DNA from: Streptomyces sp. DvalAA-43
GTDB taxonomy: Bacteria > Actinomycetota > Actinomycetes > Streptomycetales > Streptomycetaceae
NCBI RefSeq assembly: GCF_900091725.1
Contig: NZ_FMBW01000074.1
Location: 124,001 to 188,000 of the forward strand
DNA length: 64,000 bases
Direction of reading: 5' to 3'
Part shown: piece by piece, positions 1 through 8,463 of the stretch
How positions within the stretch are numbered: the stretch's first letter is position 1
How the letters are laid out: every line of letters begins with the position of its first letter
Program-made: the position numbers and the translations under genes
The notes under the pieces: model-generated
Told to the model about the DNA's origin: nothing
Databases searched by the model: none
Seen by the model: the letters and a program-made list of their open reading frames with translations, nothing else

Positions 1-1606
1 TCCCGGGCGACAGGTCCTGCCAGCCGGAAGCCAGCCGGGCGCGCACCGAGATGTCACCGGCCACCAGTTCGTCCAGCGCCCCGGCCGGATCGGCCAGGCG
101 GTCCGCGTACTCCGCCAGCGGCAGATGGCGCAGCACCGCCAGCCGCATCCCGCTCACCCGTACCGCCAGCGGAAGCAGCCCGCAGGCCTCGGCTATGCGC
201 AGCGCGGCGGCCCGGTCCAGCCCCACCCGCCCCGGCCCGGCCAGCCGGCCCAGCAGGGCCAGCGCCTCGGCCGGGGCCAGCGGCGGCAGTGCGATCCGGT
301 GCACCGGTGCGAGCCCGGCCAGCTGGCCGCGCGCGGTCAGGACGAACGAACTGCCCCCGGTTCCCGGCAGCAGGGCCCGTACCGCCGCCTCGTCCGGTAC
401 GTCGTCGAGCACGACCAGTGCGCGGTGCGCGGCCAGCCAGTGCCGCCAGTGTTCCGCGTCCGTCATCGGCTCCGCCGGATGCGGGCCGCCGGTCAGCCGG
501 GCCAGCTCGCCGACGACCGCGGCGGTGGGGCGCACCGCGCCCTGTTCGTCGCGGACCCGGATGTGGATCCGGCCGTCCGGGAACCGGTCCGCCAGCAGAT
601 GGGCCGCCCGCACCGCGAGTGCCGTCTTCCCGGTACCGGTGGCTCCGGTGACCGCCACCACCCGGCCGCCCTCCTCGCCCAGGACGTCCAGCAGTTCCCG
701 CAGTTGCTCGCCCCGGCCGGTGAAATCGGGTACCTCGGCGGGCAGTACCGCCCGCAGCGCGGGGGCCCGCCGCGCCGGAGCCGCGCCCCTCGGCCGGTCC
801 GCGGTGTCCCGGCCGGTCAGCATCGCGCGGTGCCGGGCGGCGATGGCCGCCCCCGGCTCCAGCCCCAACTCCCGTGCCAGCAGCTGGCGGTAGTCGTCGT
901 ACACGGCGAGCGCCTCGGCCCGGCGGCCGGTCCGGTGCAGGGCGTCCATCCACGCCGCGCGGATGCGCTCGCGCGAGGGATGCCGTTCGGTGAGGTCCCG
1001 CAGTCCGTCCACCACGGCGGGCGCCCGCCCCAGTGCGATCTCCGTCTCGGCCCAGTCCTCGTGCACGGTCAGGCACCGGGCCTCCAGCCGCTCCGCCTCG
1101 GCGGCCACCTCCGGCGAGTCGCGCAGATCGTGCAGCGGCGGACCCTGCCACAGGTCCAGCGCCCGGCGCAGCAGACCGGCGGCGGCGCGCTGATCGCCGT
1201 CGTCGGCGGCCCGGCGGCCGGCCGCGGCCAGTGACCGGAAGCGCAGGGAGTCCAGTTCGTCCTCGCCGACGCGCAGTAGATAGCCGCCGCAGGAGTGCGC
1301 CAGCCGTTCCCCGCCACCGCCGTCCGGCCCGTCGGGACATCGTGCGCCGAGCAGTGTCCGAGCCGAACTGATGTACACCTGGAGGTTCTTGCGTGCCGTG
1401 CGGGGCGGCGCGTCCGGCCACACCGCGTCGGTGAGCACGTCCACCGGTACCGGAGTGTTGGGCCGGCTGAGCAGCATCGCCAGGACCAGCCGCTGTTTGC
1501 GCGGCCCGAGAAGCAGTGGCCGCCCGTCCAGCCGTCCGGAGAGCGGGCCGAGGACCGAGAGGTTCAGCGCACCGGACGACGGGGCGCGGGTGGGGAGTCG
1601 GGTCAT
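1..1606 (-). CDS. SARP/AfsR-type transcriptional regulator with NB-ARC ATPase domain (partial, C-terminus off the left edge)
   Basis: This frame stays open from an ATG at 1606 to the window edge, about 535 codons with no stop. GGAGG lies 7 bases before the ATG. Residues about 10-95 form the OmpR-like winged helix of SARPs (SVLGPLSG, RKQRLVLAMLL, NTPVPVDVLTDAVW). Residues about 100-245 form the bacterial transcriptional activator domain. A P-loop, GATGTGKTALAVRAA, sits near residue 318 and LVVLDDVPD follows as Walker B. Family members bind direct repeats near -35 and activate antibiotic or RiPP clusters. It is the last visible gene of the minus-strand lanthipeptide locus, so pathway-specific control of that locus is the natural inference. 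Whether a TPR domain follows the ATPase, as in AfsR, cannot be seen here. Confidence 0.9.
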   Translation of the reverse strand, partial: MTRLPTRAPSSGALNLSVLGPLSGRLDGRPLLLGPRKQRLVLAMLLSRPNTPVPVDVLTDAVWPDAPPRTARKNLQVYISSARTLLGARCPDGPDGGGGERLAHSCGGYLLRVGEDELDSLRFRSLAAAGRRAADDGDQRAAAGLLRRALDLWQGPPLHDLRDSPEVAAEAERLEARCLTVHEDWAETEIALGRAPAVVDGLRDLTERHPSRERIRAAWMDALHRTGRRAEALAVYDDYRQLLARELGLEPGAAIAARHRAMLTGRDTADRPRGAAPARRAPALRAVLPAEVPDFTGRGEQLRELLDVLGEEGGRVVAVTGATGTGKTALAVRAAHLLADRFPDGRIHIRVRDEQGAVRPTAAVVGELARLTGGPHPAEPMTDAEHWRHWLAAHRALVVLDDVPDEAAVRALLPGTGGSSFVLTARGQLAGLAPVHRIALPPLAPAEALALLGRLAGPGRVGLDRAAALRIAEACGLLPLAVRVSGMRLAVLRHLPLAEYADRLADPAGALDELVAGDISVRARLASGWQDLSPG

Positions 1607-1839
1607 GGACGGGCCTCCGAGGAACCGGGGGACGGGGGCGGCGGGCTGCCGGTCGCACCCCTGGATGGTCCGCCTGCGGCGGCGCCCCCCACATCGGTGC
1701 CGGACCCGCATGTTCCGTCCCGGCACCCGACCAAATCCGCCCCGGGCCCCCATGTTGGGGCCGCACACCCGTCACCCGGCCTCCCCGTGCCGCCGCAACC
1801 GCCCTGCTGACCCCCGCACCGCCGCAACCACCCCCCGCG
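1607..1839. other. Gap between LAL and SARP genes with a short inverted repeat
   Basis: No gene is visible in these 233 bases. A perfect 6-bp inverted repeat, GGCCCC and GGGGCC with a 6-base loop, lies at 1745-1762. It could be a weak terminator for the LAL gene or part of the SARP promoter region. Neither role can be decided from sequence. Confidence 0.3.
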
Positions 1840-4758
1840 TCAGTCGCGTTCGGCCGCGCACTCGGCGGAGAACTCGCAGAGTGCCGCGCGGTCGGCGCGC
1901 CCCGTCTTGTTCAGCAGGCTCGCCATGTGCTTCTCCACCGTGCGCGGCGAGATGGACAGCCGCCGGGCGATCTGCTGGTTGCCCGGCCGCTCCGCCAGCA
2001 GCACGAAGACCTCGTACTCGCGCGGCGTCACCCCGCTCGTCCGCAGCGGGGCCGGGATGCGGTCCCAGCCGCCCCGGTGCTGGCCGACGCTGGCCCCCGC
2101 CTGCCGCAGCGCCGCCCGGCACGCGGCGGCGACCGGCTGGATGCCCGCCCCGTAGAAGTACTCCTCCGACGTCCGCAGCCAGCTCACCGGCTCGCCCCAC
2201 CCCTCGGCGAGCGCCGCGCCGGCGACCAGCCGCAGTCCCAGATGGCGGGCGAGCGGGAAGGCGTCGGCGTCGGCGACGGCTGCCGCGACCGACCGGACGG
2301 CCCGGTCCGTATCGCCCGCGCGGCCGTGCAGGACGCCCTCGGCCAGGCGCAGGAACAGCTGGTTCCAGGCCAGGTCCGCGCCGGGGCTCTCCAGCGTCGC
2401 GTCGAGCTCCGCCCGGTCGCCCGGGCCGTCGAGGATCCGTAACAGCGGACGCAGACCGTAGCGCCCGCTCAGATAGAAGAAACTGGGGTGCTCGCGCTCC
2501 CAGGCCAGCGAGGCGTCCAGGTCGGCCAGCGCGCCCGCGCGGTCCTCCTCCAGCAGCGCGGCGAAGGCACGGCACAGCCCCAGTTGCAGCGGAACGAGCA
2601 AGGACTCCTCACCGCCCGCCCGGCGGAACCGGACCATGGCCCGGTCCAGGTCCCGTCTTCGGCCGCGGTGCGCGGCGAGCGCCGCCGAGGCCAGCAGCAG
2701 ATAGCGGTGCGCCCCCAGATTGCGGACCCGCGCGCTGGCGGCCACCGACCGCTCGATGATCTCGTGCGCCCCGTCCCACTCGCCCCGCATCACCGCGTTC
2801 ATGGCGAGCAGTCCGTCCACGGTCTGCGTCGGTACCAGCGCGCCCAGCGACTGGGCCGCGGTCCGCGCCGTCTCCAGCCGGGCCGGGTCACCGGTACGCA
2901 TGAACGTGTTGGCGCCGAGCCGGACCAGCGCCTCCACCCGCCACACCGGCAGGGCGTGCTGCTCGGAGACCGCGAGCATCCGCTCCAGGCACGCGTCGGC
3001 CTCGTCGAAGCCGCGCTCCCGGGAGAGCAGCGCCAGCAACTGCCAGGCCTGGCAGGCGACCACGGGAAGGCTCCGCTCCTCCGCGACGGCGGCGGCCCGG
3101 CGCGCGGCGTCCTGCGCGCGCTCCTGCCGGCCGTGGCCCGCATGACCGGGCAGCAGGGCCAGATGGCCGTCCACCACGTCGAGCGCCGCCTCCAGCTCCG
3201 GGCGGACGGCCGTACCGAGCATGCTCCGCGCGGTCCGGATCTGCCCGGCCGCCTCCTCCACCCGCTCCGCCATCACGGCCGCCCAGGCGATCCGGATATG
3301 GGCCTCACCGCGCTGCTCGGCGGCGTCGGAGCGCGGCGGCACCGGGGGAAGCTCCGCGGTCAGGGCCAGGGCCGCGTCCAGCTCACCGGCCTCGGCGTGG
3401 GAGACGGCGAGTGACTCCGTGATGCCCCGCAGATCGCTCTCGTGGGCGAGCGAGCGGGCCCGTTCCAGCAGGGTGACGGCGGAACCGGAGGCGCCCGCGG
3501 CCAGCATCCGGCGGCCGACACCGGCGAACTGCCGTGCGGCCCCGTGCCGGTCGCCCCCGGCCAGTTGCAGTGTGGCCATCAACTGCCGTTGCTCGTCGCC
3601 GAGTTCGTGCTCGGCCGCCGCCAGGGACAGGGCCGCGCGGCGGGCCGTCGCGGCCCGCTCCGCCGGTGCCAGCGAGGCCACCAGGGCCTCGGCGGTCAGC
3701 GCGTGCCGGAAGGTGTAGCGGTCGGGGTCCGCCCCGTCGGGGGCGATGATGTTCGCCTCCACGGCGGAGCGCAGATGGCTGAAGAGCGTACGGTCGTCGA
3801 ACCCGGTGACGGTCTGGAGCACGGTGACCGAGAACCGGCTGCCCAGCGTGGCCGCGCACAGGAGCAGCTCGCGCACCGGTTCGTCGAACCGGTCGAGCCG
3901 CCGCGACCAGCTGCGCACCACCCCGGTCGGCACCGACGCGTCCGGGTTGGCGTGCTCCTCCCACCGGTCTCCGGACCGGCGCAGCTGGCCGGAGTCGAGC
4001 AGATCGGCGAGCAGTACCTCGACCAGGTACGGATTGCCGCCCGCCCGGCCGGCCAGCCGTTCGTGGGTGGCCTGCGGCACCTCGTCCGGGGCGGCCTCCA
4101 GGCACGAGGCGGTCATCTCCCGTACATCCGCGTCACCGAGCGGCGCCAGCTCGCGCACGGTGGCGACCTGCCGCCGTTCCGCCGAGCGCACCAGGTCGAG
4201 CGCGACACCGGGCTCCGGGCGCAGCGTCCCCAGCAGCAGCACCGGCAGGTCCGCCACGTTGTCGATGACGTACTCCACCACCGCGATCGTCTCGGTGTCG
4301 GAGTCGTGCAGATCCTCCAGCAGGATCACACAGCCGCGCTCCTGGCCGAGCACCGACAGCAGCCGCAGCAGCGCCTCGGCCAGCTCGATCACCGTCTCCG
4401 GATAGCCGGGGGAGGAGCCCTGGCGCCACTCCGGCACCAGTCGGGCCAGCGCCGGGCGGTACGGGTCCAGCTCCGGGTCGGTGGGCGTCCCGGCCGCCCG
4501 GAACCGCGAGGACAGCGCCTCGATCAGCGGGCGGAACGGCACCACGAGCCCGGTCGACGTGGCCCTGCCGCGCAGCACCGGCATGCCCCGTTCGTACGCC
4601 CGGTAGGCGCACTCGCCGGCCAGCCTGGATTTTCCGATGCCCGCGTCCCCGACGAAGAAGACCGCACGCCCCGAACACCGCGACGCGGCGTCCAGGGCGT
4701 TGCTCAGCAGGCCGGTCTCAGCGAAACGCCCGACAATCACCGACGAAGTGGCACGCAT
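1840..4758 (-). CDS. LAL-family (large ATP-binding LuxR) transcriptional regulator
   Basis: A 972-residue protein with the LAL/MalT layout. An N-terminal P-loop, GDAGIGKSR, sits near residue 40 and a Walker B stretch, CVILLEDLHDSD, near residue 145. A long alpha-helical TPR-like middle follows. The C-terminal LuxR-type helix-turn-helix (GVTPREYEVFVLLAERPGN, then SPRTVEKHMASLLNKTGR) occupies roughly residues 905-965. The length is usual for the family. LAL proteins act as cluster-situated activators in Streptomyces, with ATP binding and ligand sensing by the middle domain. The gene starts 71 bases after the putative lanthipeptide precursor on the same strand and precedes the SARP gene, so all four genes may be co-transcribed. 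The ATG at 4758 has only a weak Shine-Dalgarno sequence. Confidence 0.93.
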   Translation of the reverse strand: MRATSSVIVGRFAETGLLSNALDAASRCSGRAVFFVGDAGIGKSRLAGECAYRAYERGMPVLRGRATSTGLVVPFRPLIEALSSRFRAAGTPTDPELDPYRPALARLVPEWRQGSSPGYPETVIELAEALLRLLSVLGQERGCVILLEDLHDSDTETIAVVEYVIDNVADLPVLLLGTLRPEPGVALDLVRSAERRQVATVRELAPLGDADVREMTASCLEAAPDEVPQATHERLAGRAGGNPYLVEVLLADLLDSGQLRRSGDRWEEHANPDASVPTGVVRSWSRRLDRFDEPVRELLLCAATLGSRFSVTVLQTVTGFDDRTLFSHLRSAVEANIIAPDGADPDRYTFRHALTAEALVASLAPAERAATARRAALSLAAAEHELGDEQRQLMATLQLAGGDRHGAARQFAGVGRRMLAAGASGSAVTLLERARSLAHESDLRGITESLAVSHAEAGELDAALALTAELPPVPPRSDAAEQRGEAHIRIAWAAVMAERVEEAAGQIRTARSMLGTAVRPELEAALDVVDGHLALLPGHAGHGRQERAQDAARRAAAVAEERSLPVVACQAWQLLALLSRERGFDEADACLERMLAVSEQHALPVWRVEALVRLGANTFMRTGDPARLETARTAAQSLGALVPTQTVDGLLAMNAVMRGEWDGAHEIIERSVAASARVRNLGAHRYLLLASAALAAHRGRRRDLDRAMVRFRRAGGEESLLVPLQLGLCRAFAALLEEDRAGALADLDASLAWEREHPSFFYLSGRYGLRPLLRILDGPGDRAELDATLESPGADLAWNQLFLRLAEGVLHGRAGDTDRAVRSVAAAVADADAFPLARHLGLRLVAGAALAEGWGEPVSWLRTSEEYFYGAGIQPVAAACRAALRQAGASVGQHRGGWDRIPAPLRTSGVTPREYEVFVLLAERPGNQQIARRLSISPRTVEKHMASLLNKTGRADRAALCEFSAECAAERD

Positions 4759-4829
4759 GGACGCAGGCTACTTGAGCCACCGCCCACCGGTCAGTGCGGC
4801 AAATCGCTGGATTCGAGAAGGAATTGACC

Positions 4830-5018
4830 TCAGACCCAGGTCATGGTGGTCCACGGCAGGTCCGAAGTGCAGTCGGAGCCGATGTCCGTGGCGCCGAGGA
4901 TTCTGCTGCGCAGGCCGAGTCTGCCGCTCGCACCCAGGGCGATCCGGCCCACGGGGTGCTCGTCGACGGCGTCGTCGAACGCGTCGGCGCGGAAGGCGGG
5001 AGCTTCGGTGGTCTGCAT
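4830..5018 (-). CDS. Putative class II lanthipeptide precursor (62 aa, single Cys)
   Basis: A 62-codon frame between lanM and the LAL gene, with a good ribosome-binding site (GAAGAGG, 6 bases before the ATG). The N-terminal half is acidic and leader-like (residues about 8-22 rich in Asp/Glu/Ala). Two LGA motifs at residues 28-30 and 41-43 resemble the GG/GA processing sites of class II leaders. The tail DCTSDLPWTTMTWV has a single Cys (position 50) surrounded by Ser/Thr: T44, S48, T51, S52, T57, T58, T60. LanM enzymes dehydrate Ser/Thr and add Cys to give (methyl)lanthionine, so at most one ring can form unless peptides dimerise. The assignment rests on position, size and composition; the core matches no lantibiotic I recognise. 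It could instead be an unrelated small protein. Confidence 0.65.
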   Translation of the reverse strand: MQTTEAPAFRADAFDDAVDEHPVGRIALGASGRLGLRSRILGATDIGSDCTSDLPWTTMTWV

Positions 5019-5100
5019 GGTCTGCCTCTTCTCGTGGGAGGTGGTCGTTGCGTGAGCGGTACGACGAGACGTGCACGAAGCGGTGGTGCGTCGGTGGTGC

Positions 5101-5135
5101 GGGGTGCGGGGTGCGGGGTGCGGGGTGCGGGGTGC
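5101..5135. repeat. Five perfect tandem copies of the heptamer GGGGTGC
   Basis: Five uninterrupted copies of GGGGTGC, with degenerate copies continuing on both sides (about 5085-5150). The array lies in the 181-base gap between the lanM stop and the precursor start. It does not encode part of either protein. It may be slippage-prone and could alter spacing of a precursor promoter or mRNA structure; that is inference. Confidence 0.9.
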
Positions 5136-5199
5136 GGGCTGTGGTGCGGGTGGTACGTGGCGCGGGGGTACGGAGACGCGGACGGCGCGGACGGCGGGC

Positions 5200-8100
5200 T
5201 CAGCCGGGCGCGACCGGCGCAGCGGGCGCGTCGAGCAGCAGTACCGACGGCACCCGGTCCGGGAACCCGGCCCGCAGCAGCCCGTGCCCGATCCCCGCGA
5301 GCCCGGTCAGCAGCCCCGGGTGCGACACCTGGCCGGGTGTTCCGCAGCGCGGCTTCGCCCGGTCGGCCGCCGCGAGCAGCGCCCCGGCCCGCTCCACCCA
5401 GCGGGTGCGGGCCCCCGACGGCTCGCCGCGGCGCAGCAGTTCGAGGACGCCGAGCTCGCCGTGGCACAGACTGTCGTCCGGCGGAGGTCCGGCCTCCGCG
5501 ATGTCCGCCGTCGCCTCGCGCGCCCAGGCGGAGAGCAACGTGTCGGCCTGCGCCGCCGCACTGTCCAGCACGGCCAGCGCCACGCCCGTCCGGCCCCGGC
5601 ACCAGGAGATGTCGCCGTCCACGGCGCCGGTCGCGGCCCGCAGCGCGGCGAGCCCCGAGGCGCGGTACGGCTCGCCGCCGCCCGCCTCGGCGAAGCGCAG
5701 CAGTGCCCAGCCGATCCCGGCCGACCCGTCGGCGAACCCCGGTGTGTCCGGCAGCGGTGCCTCGCGCAGCAGCCCGGCGCAGCGCTCCGCCGCCCGCCAC
5801 ACATCGGCCCGTCCGGTGACCCGGTACCCGGCGAGCAGACCGGCCAGCCCGCCGGCCGTGCCCCCGCGCACCCCGTACTCGCTCTCGGAGACGGCCGCCG
5901 CGCCGGCCAACCGCAGCGCGGGCAGCACCAGTTGGCCGAGGCGCGGGTCGTCCAGCGCGTCCGATACCTGGAGCAGCGCGTACGCGATCCCGCCGAGCCC
6001 GGCGAACGCACCCGAGCCCACCGGACCCAGATCGTCCGGGCGCGCGTGCAGCACGTCCAGCAGCCCGGCCAGCGGCGCCAGCGCGTCCCGGGCGGCCGTG
6101 GCGTACCGGTCCGCGCCGGTGAGCGCGGCGAGCTGGGCCAGGAAGCACGCCGTGCCGGTGTAGCCGCCCGCCAGGTCGGCGGCCATCGGCCCCAGCCGCC
6201 AGTAACGCTCGTCGAGCAGCTCCAGGCCGATCCAGTTCAGCCGGGTGGGCCCGGAGTAGGCCTGGGACACCAGCTGGTCGCCGACCGACCGGGCCGCCGC
6301 GAGCAGGTGCTCCGGCTCCGGCGCGGTCGCGGCCGTACGGACCCGGCGCGGGCCGGGCCGGGGCTCGTGGGCGGGCTCGCGCGAGGTGGTCACCATCGCG
6401 GCGCGGATGATCCGTTCCTGGTCCTGGCGGTCCACCGTGTCCATCGCCGCCAGCTTCGCCCGGACCAGGGACAGCCCCGTCCGGCCGAGCGTGCCGGGCA
6501 GTAGCCGGCCGGTCCCGCTCCACAGGTCGGTGCGATCGGGCAGGGCGGTGAACAGGGGCACGTCGCCCGACCAGAGCTGGGCGATCTCCTCGTCCAGGAG
6601 GCCGGGCAGCGTGGCGGACCCCAGGGTGTCGGTGCCCAGCAGTCCCAGCACCTCCTGCCGTTCGGCGGCGTCCTTCATCAGGTCCGGGTGCGTGGACTCG
6701 TCCAGGAGCGAGGCGTAGACCCAGGTGGGCCGCGCCACCACCCGCACCTCGTCGTGCGCGAACCGGTCCAAGAGGCCTCCAGGGCGCAGGAGTTCCGCGC
6801 GGGCATCCTTGATCGCGGTGTATCCGGCGCGGAATCCGGCGCACAGCGCACGGGTGAAGGCGGACGGGTCGGCGGGCGTACCGGTCAGCCGGGGCCGGTT
6901 CGCCGACCCGCCGAACCGGGCCGTCCGGCGCACCAGCCGCATCCGGTCGGTCCCCGCGCCGGCCCAGTCGGCGCTGCGCACCGGGGAGTCGGCCGCCTGT
7001 CCGCCGCCGATGCCGGACATGTCGAGCGCCGTCTCGTCCCCGACGAGCAGCTGCGGCAGCAGCCCCACCCGGTGCACCGAGTCGTGCAGGGCGCGGGCCG
7101 CCGGATCGTCCGAACCCGCGGTGGGCAACGGCGGGTGGAACAGCGTCTCGACATCGACGAGTACCGGGTACTCCCCGTCCGCGATCAGGTTCTCGTGGTG
7201 CAGATCGGTGCCGTCCAGCGTGTGCAGCAGGGCCAGCAGCGCGCCCTGGCGCCGGTAGAAGGTCTCGACCTGACGGGCCGACCGGCACGGCCGTTCCGCG
7301 ACGAACTCCACCCAGCCGTACGGGCCCCGGTCCAGCAGGGCGAGCGTACGGAGCCCGGGGGTGCCGGGCAGCGAGTCGAACCACTGGACCAGCTCGTTGA
7401 AGTGCCGGTGCGCGGCGAGCGGACGCGGCTTGTAGACCAGCCGGGCACCGCCCTCGAAGCGGAGCAGCATCACGGTCCGCCCGCCCCGGTGGCCGTCCCC
7501 GGCACCGGGCTCGACCCCGACCAGCCGGCCGTCCCCGACCTCGTCGCCGCCCGGCAGCACCGGCCGGTCCACGGCGTATCTGACCAGCATCTCGCCCAGC
7601 GCGGCGGCGGCGTCGAGCGCGGCACGCGCCAGGATCCGGGCCAGTACGGGGTACGTGGTGCAGAGCGCGGTCAGTCCGGACCGGGCACCGGTCCGCCGCA
7701 GGAAGTCGGTGAACCGGTCCTCGGGGCCGCCCCCGGCCAGCCGCCCGTCCTGCCGCGCCCTGTGCAGCTCCAGGACCAGGGTCCGGGCGGCGAGCCGGGC
7801 GAGCCGCCGGGACAGGTGGCGCTCGAAGTCCTCGCGTACGGCGTCCAGATCGACGTACCGGCTCAGCCGCCGTGGGAGACCGTCCTGCATCCGCCGCGCC
7901 GCGCAGGCGGTGAACGGGGCGAGGACGCGCTCGAAGCCACGCAGCCCCGGCCAGTGCTCCCGGTCGCCGATCGCCACCCGCTCGGGCGCGGAGGCGATCG
8001 CGTCCTGGGTGAACACCGCCCAGTCCGGGGCCTGTTCGGGTAATGCGTCACGGGTTGCGTCACCGGCTGCGCCACTGGTCACGTCACCGGTCAGCGCAGG

Positions 8101-8259
8101 CCGCCACCACGAACCGTCGGCCCAGGAAGCCTCGTACGCCACCGGCCGCTCGGCTTCCAGCAGACCGACCGCGTCGGCGGAGGAACCCGCTGCCACGGCC
8201 GGACGTGACGCGGAAGGGACGTCCAGCCGTTCGCCGCCGCCCGCATGGATCTCCGCCAT
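5200..8259 (-). CDS. lanM: Class II lanthipeptide synthetase LanM
   Basis: A bifunctional enzyme that phosphorylates and dehydrates Ser/Thr of a precursor peptide and then cyclises with Cys. The N-terminal dehydratase shows VYKPR near residue 273 and the kinase-like stretch HHENLIADG...LVDVETLFHP near residues 353-370. The C-terminal LanC-like cyclase has the zinc ligands in SWCRGRTG (about 883) and LCHGELG (about 930). I chose the ATG at 8259 (MAEIHAGG), which has AGGAGG just upstream. An ATG at 8334 in the same frame lacks a Shine-Dalgarno sequence. From 8259 the protein is 1019 residues, normal for LanM. It is the first gene of the minus-strand locus and the strongest evidence that the small downstream frame is a RiPP precursor. 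No LanT transporter or protease is visible in the window. Confidence 0.95.
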   Translation of the reverse strand: MAEIHAGGGERLDVPSASRPAVAAGSSADAVGLLEAERPVAYEASWADGSWWRPALTGDVTSGAAGDATRDALPEQAPDWAVFTQDAIASAPERVAIGDREHWPGLRGFERVLAPFTACAARRMQDGLPRRLSRYVDLDAVREDFERHLSRRLARLAARTLVLELHRARQDGRLAGGGPEDRFTDFLRRTGARSGLTALCTTYPVLARILARAALDAAAALGEMLVRYAVDRPVLPGGDEVGDGRLVGVEPGAGDGHRGGRTVMLLRFEGGARLVYKPRPLAAHRHFNELVQWFDSLPGTPGLRTLALLDRGPYGWVEFVAERPCRSARQVETFYRRQGALLALLHTLDGTDLHHENLIADGEYPVLVDVETLFHPPLPTAGSDDPAARALHDSVHRVGLLPQLLVGDETALDMSGIGGGQAADSPVRSADWAGAGTDRMRLVRRTARFGGSANRPRLTGTPADPSAFTRALCAGFRAGYTAIKDARAELLRPGGLLDRFAHDEVRVVARPTWVYASLLDESTHPDLMKDAAERQEVLGLLGTDTLGSATLPGLLDEEIAQLWSGDVPLFTALPDRTDLWSGTGRLLPGTLGRTGLSLVRAKLAAMDTVDRQDQERIIRAAMVTTSREPAHEPRPGPRRVRTAATAPEPEHLLAAARSVGDQLVSQAYSGPTRLNWIGLELLDERYWRLGPMAADLAGGYTGTACFLAQLAALTGADRYATAARDALAPLAGLLDVLHARPDDLGPVGSGAFAGLGGIAYALLQVSDALDDPRLGQLVLPALRLAGAAAVSESEYGVRGGTAGGLAGLLAGYRVTGRADVWRAAERCAGLLREAPLPDTPGFADGSAGIGWALLRFAEAGGGEPYRASGLAALRAATGAVDGDISWCRGRTGVALAVLDSAAAQADTLLSAWAREATADIAEAGPPPDDSLCHGELGVLELLRRGEPSGARTRWVERAGALLAAADRAKPRCGTPGQVSHPGLLTGLAGIGHGLLRAGFPDRVPSVLLLDAPAAPVAPG

Positions 8260-8366
8260 CGCACCTCCTCGGTCCGGCGCCGGCACCACCGGTCCGCCAC
8301 GGCCCATACTTCCGGCGACGCGCGCGGAGGGCATGGGGGCAACGCCCCCATCTTTCTGCCCGCGGC

Positions 8367-8435
8367 GGGAACGGGAGCAGGAACGGGAACGGGAGCAGGA
8401 ACGGGAGCAGGAACGGGAGCAGGAACGGGAACGGG
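8367..8435. repeat. Imperfect tandem repeat of GGGAGCAGGAAC / GGGAAC units
   Basis: About 69 bases are built almost entirely from GGGAGCAGGAAC 12-mers with GGGAAC 6-mers between them. The array lies between the lacI-type stop (8464) and the lanM start (8259). It is a purine-rich low-complexity array, not a CRISPR, since there are no unique spacers. It sits in the likely 5' leader or promoter region of lanM. Confidence 0.88.
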
Positions 8436-8463
8436 CGCGAGCCCCGTCCAGGTTTCCCCGCCC

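Noticed and set aside
4768..5076. An alternative 102-aa minus-strand frame overlapping the putative precursor
   Set aside because: Highly Arg-rich, no ribosome-binding site, and no leader/core pattern; the 62-aa frame has a Shine-Dalgarno sequence and an acidic leader.
8260..8334. A longer LanM starting at the ATG at 8334
   Set aside because: No Shine-Dalgarno sequence there; AGGAGG precedes the ATG at 8259, and the extra 25 residues are Gly/Pro-rich and unconserved-looking.
8367..8435. Repeat array considered as a CRISPR
   Set aside because: Units are 6-12 bases with no unique spacers and no cas genes nearby; it is a simple tandem repeat.
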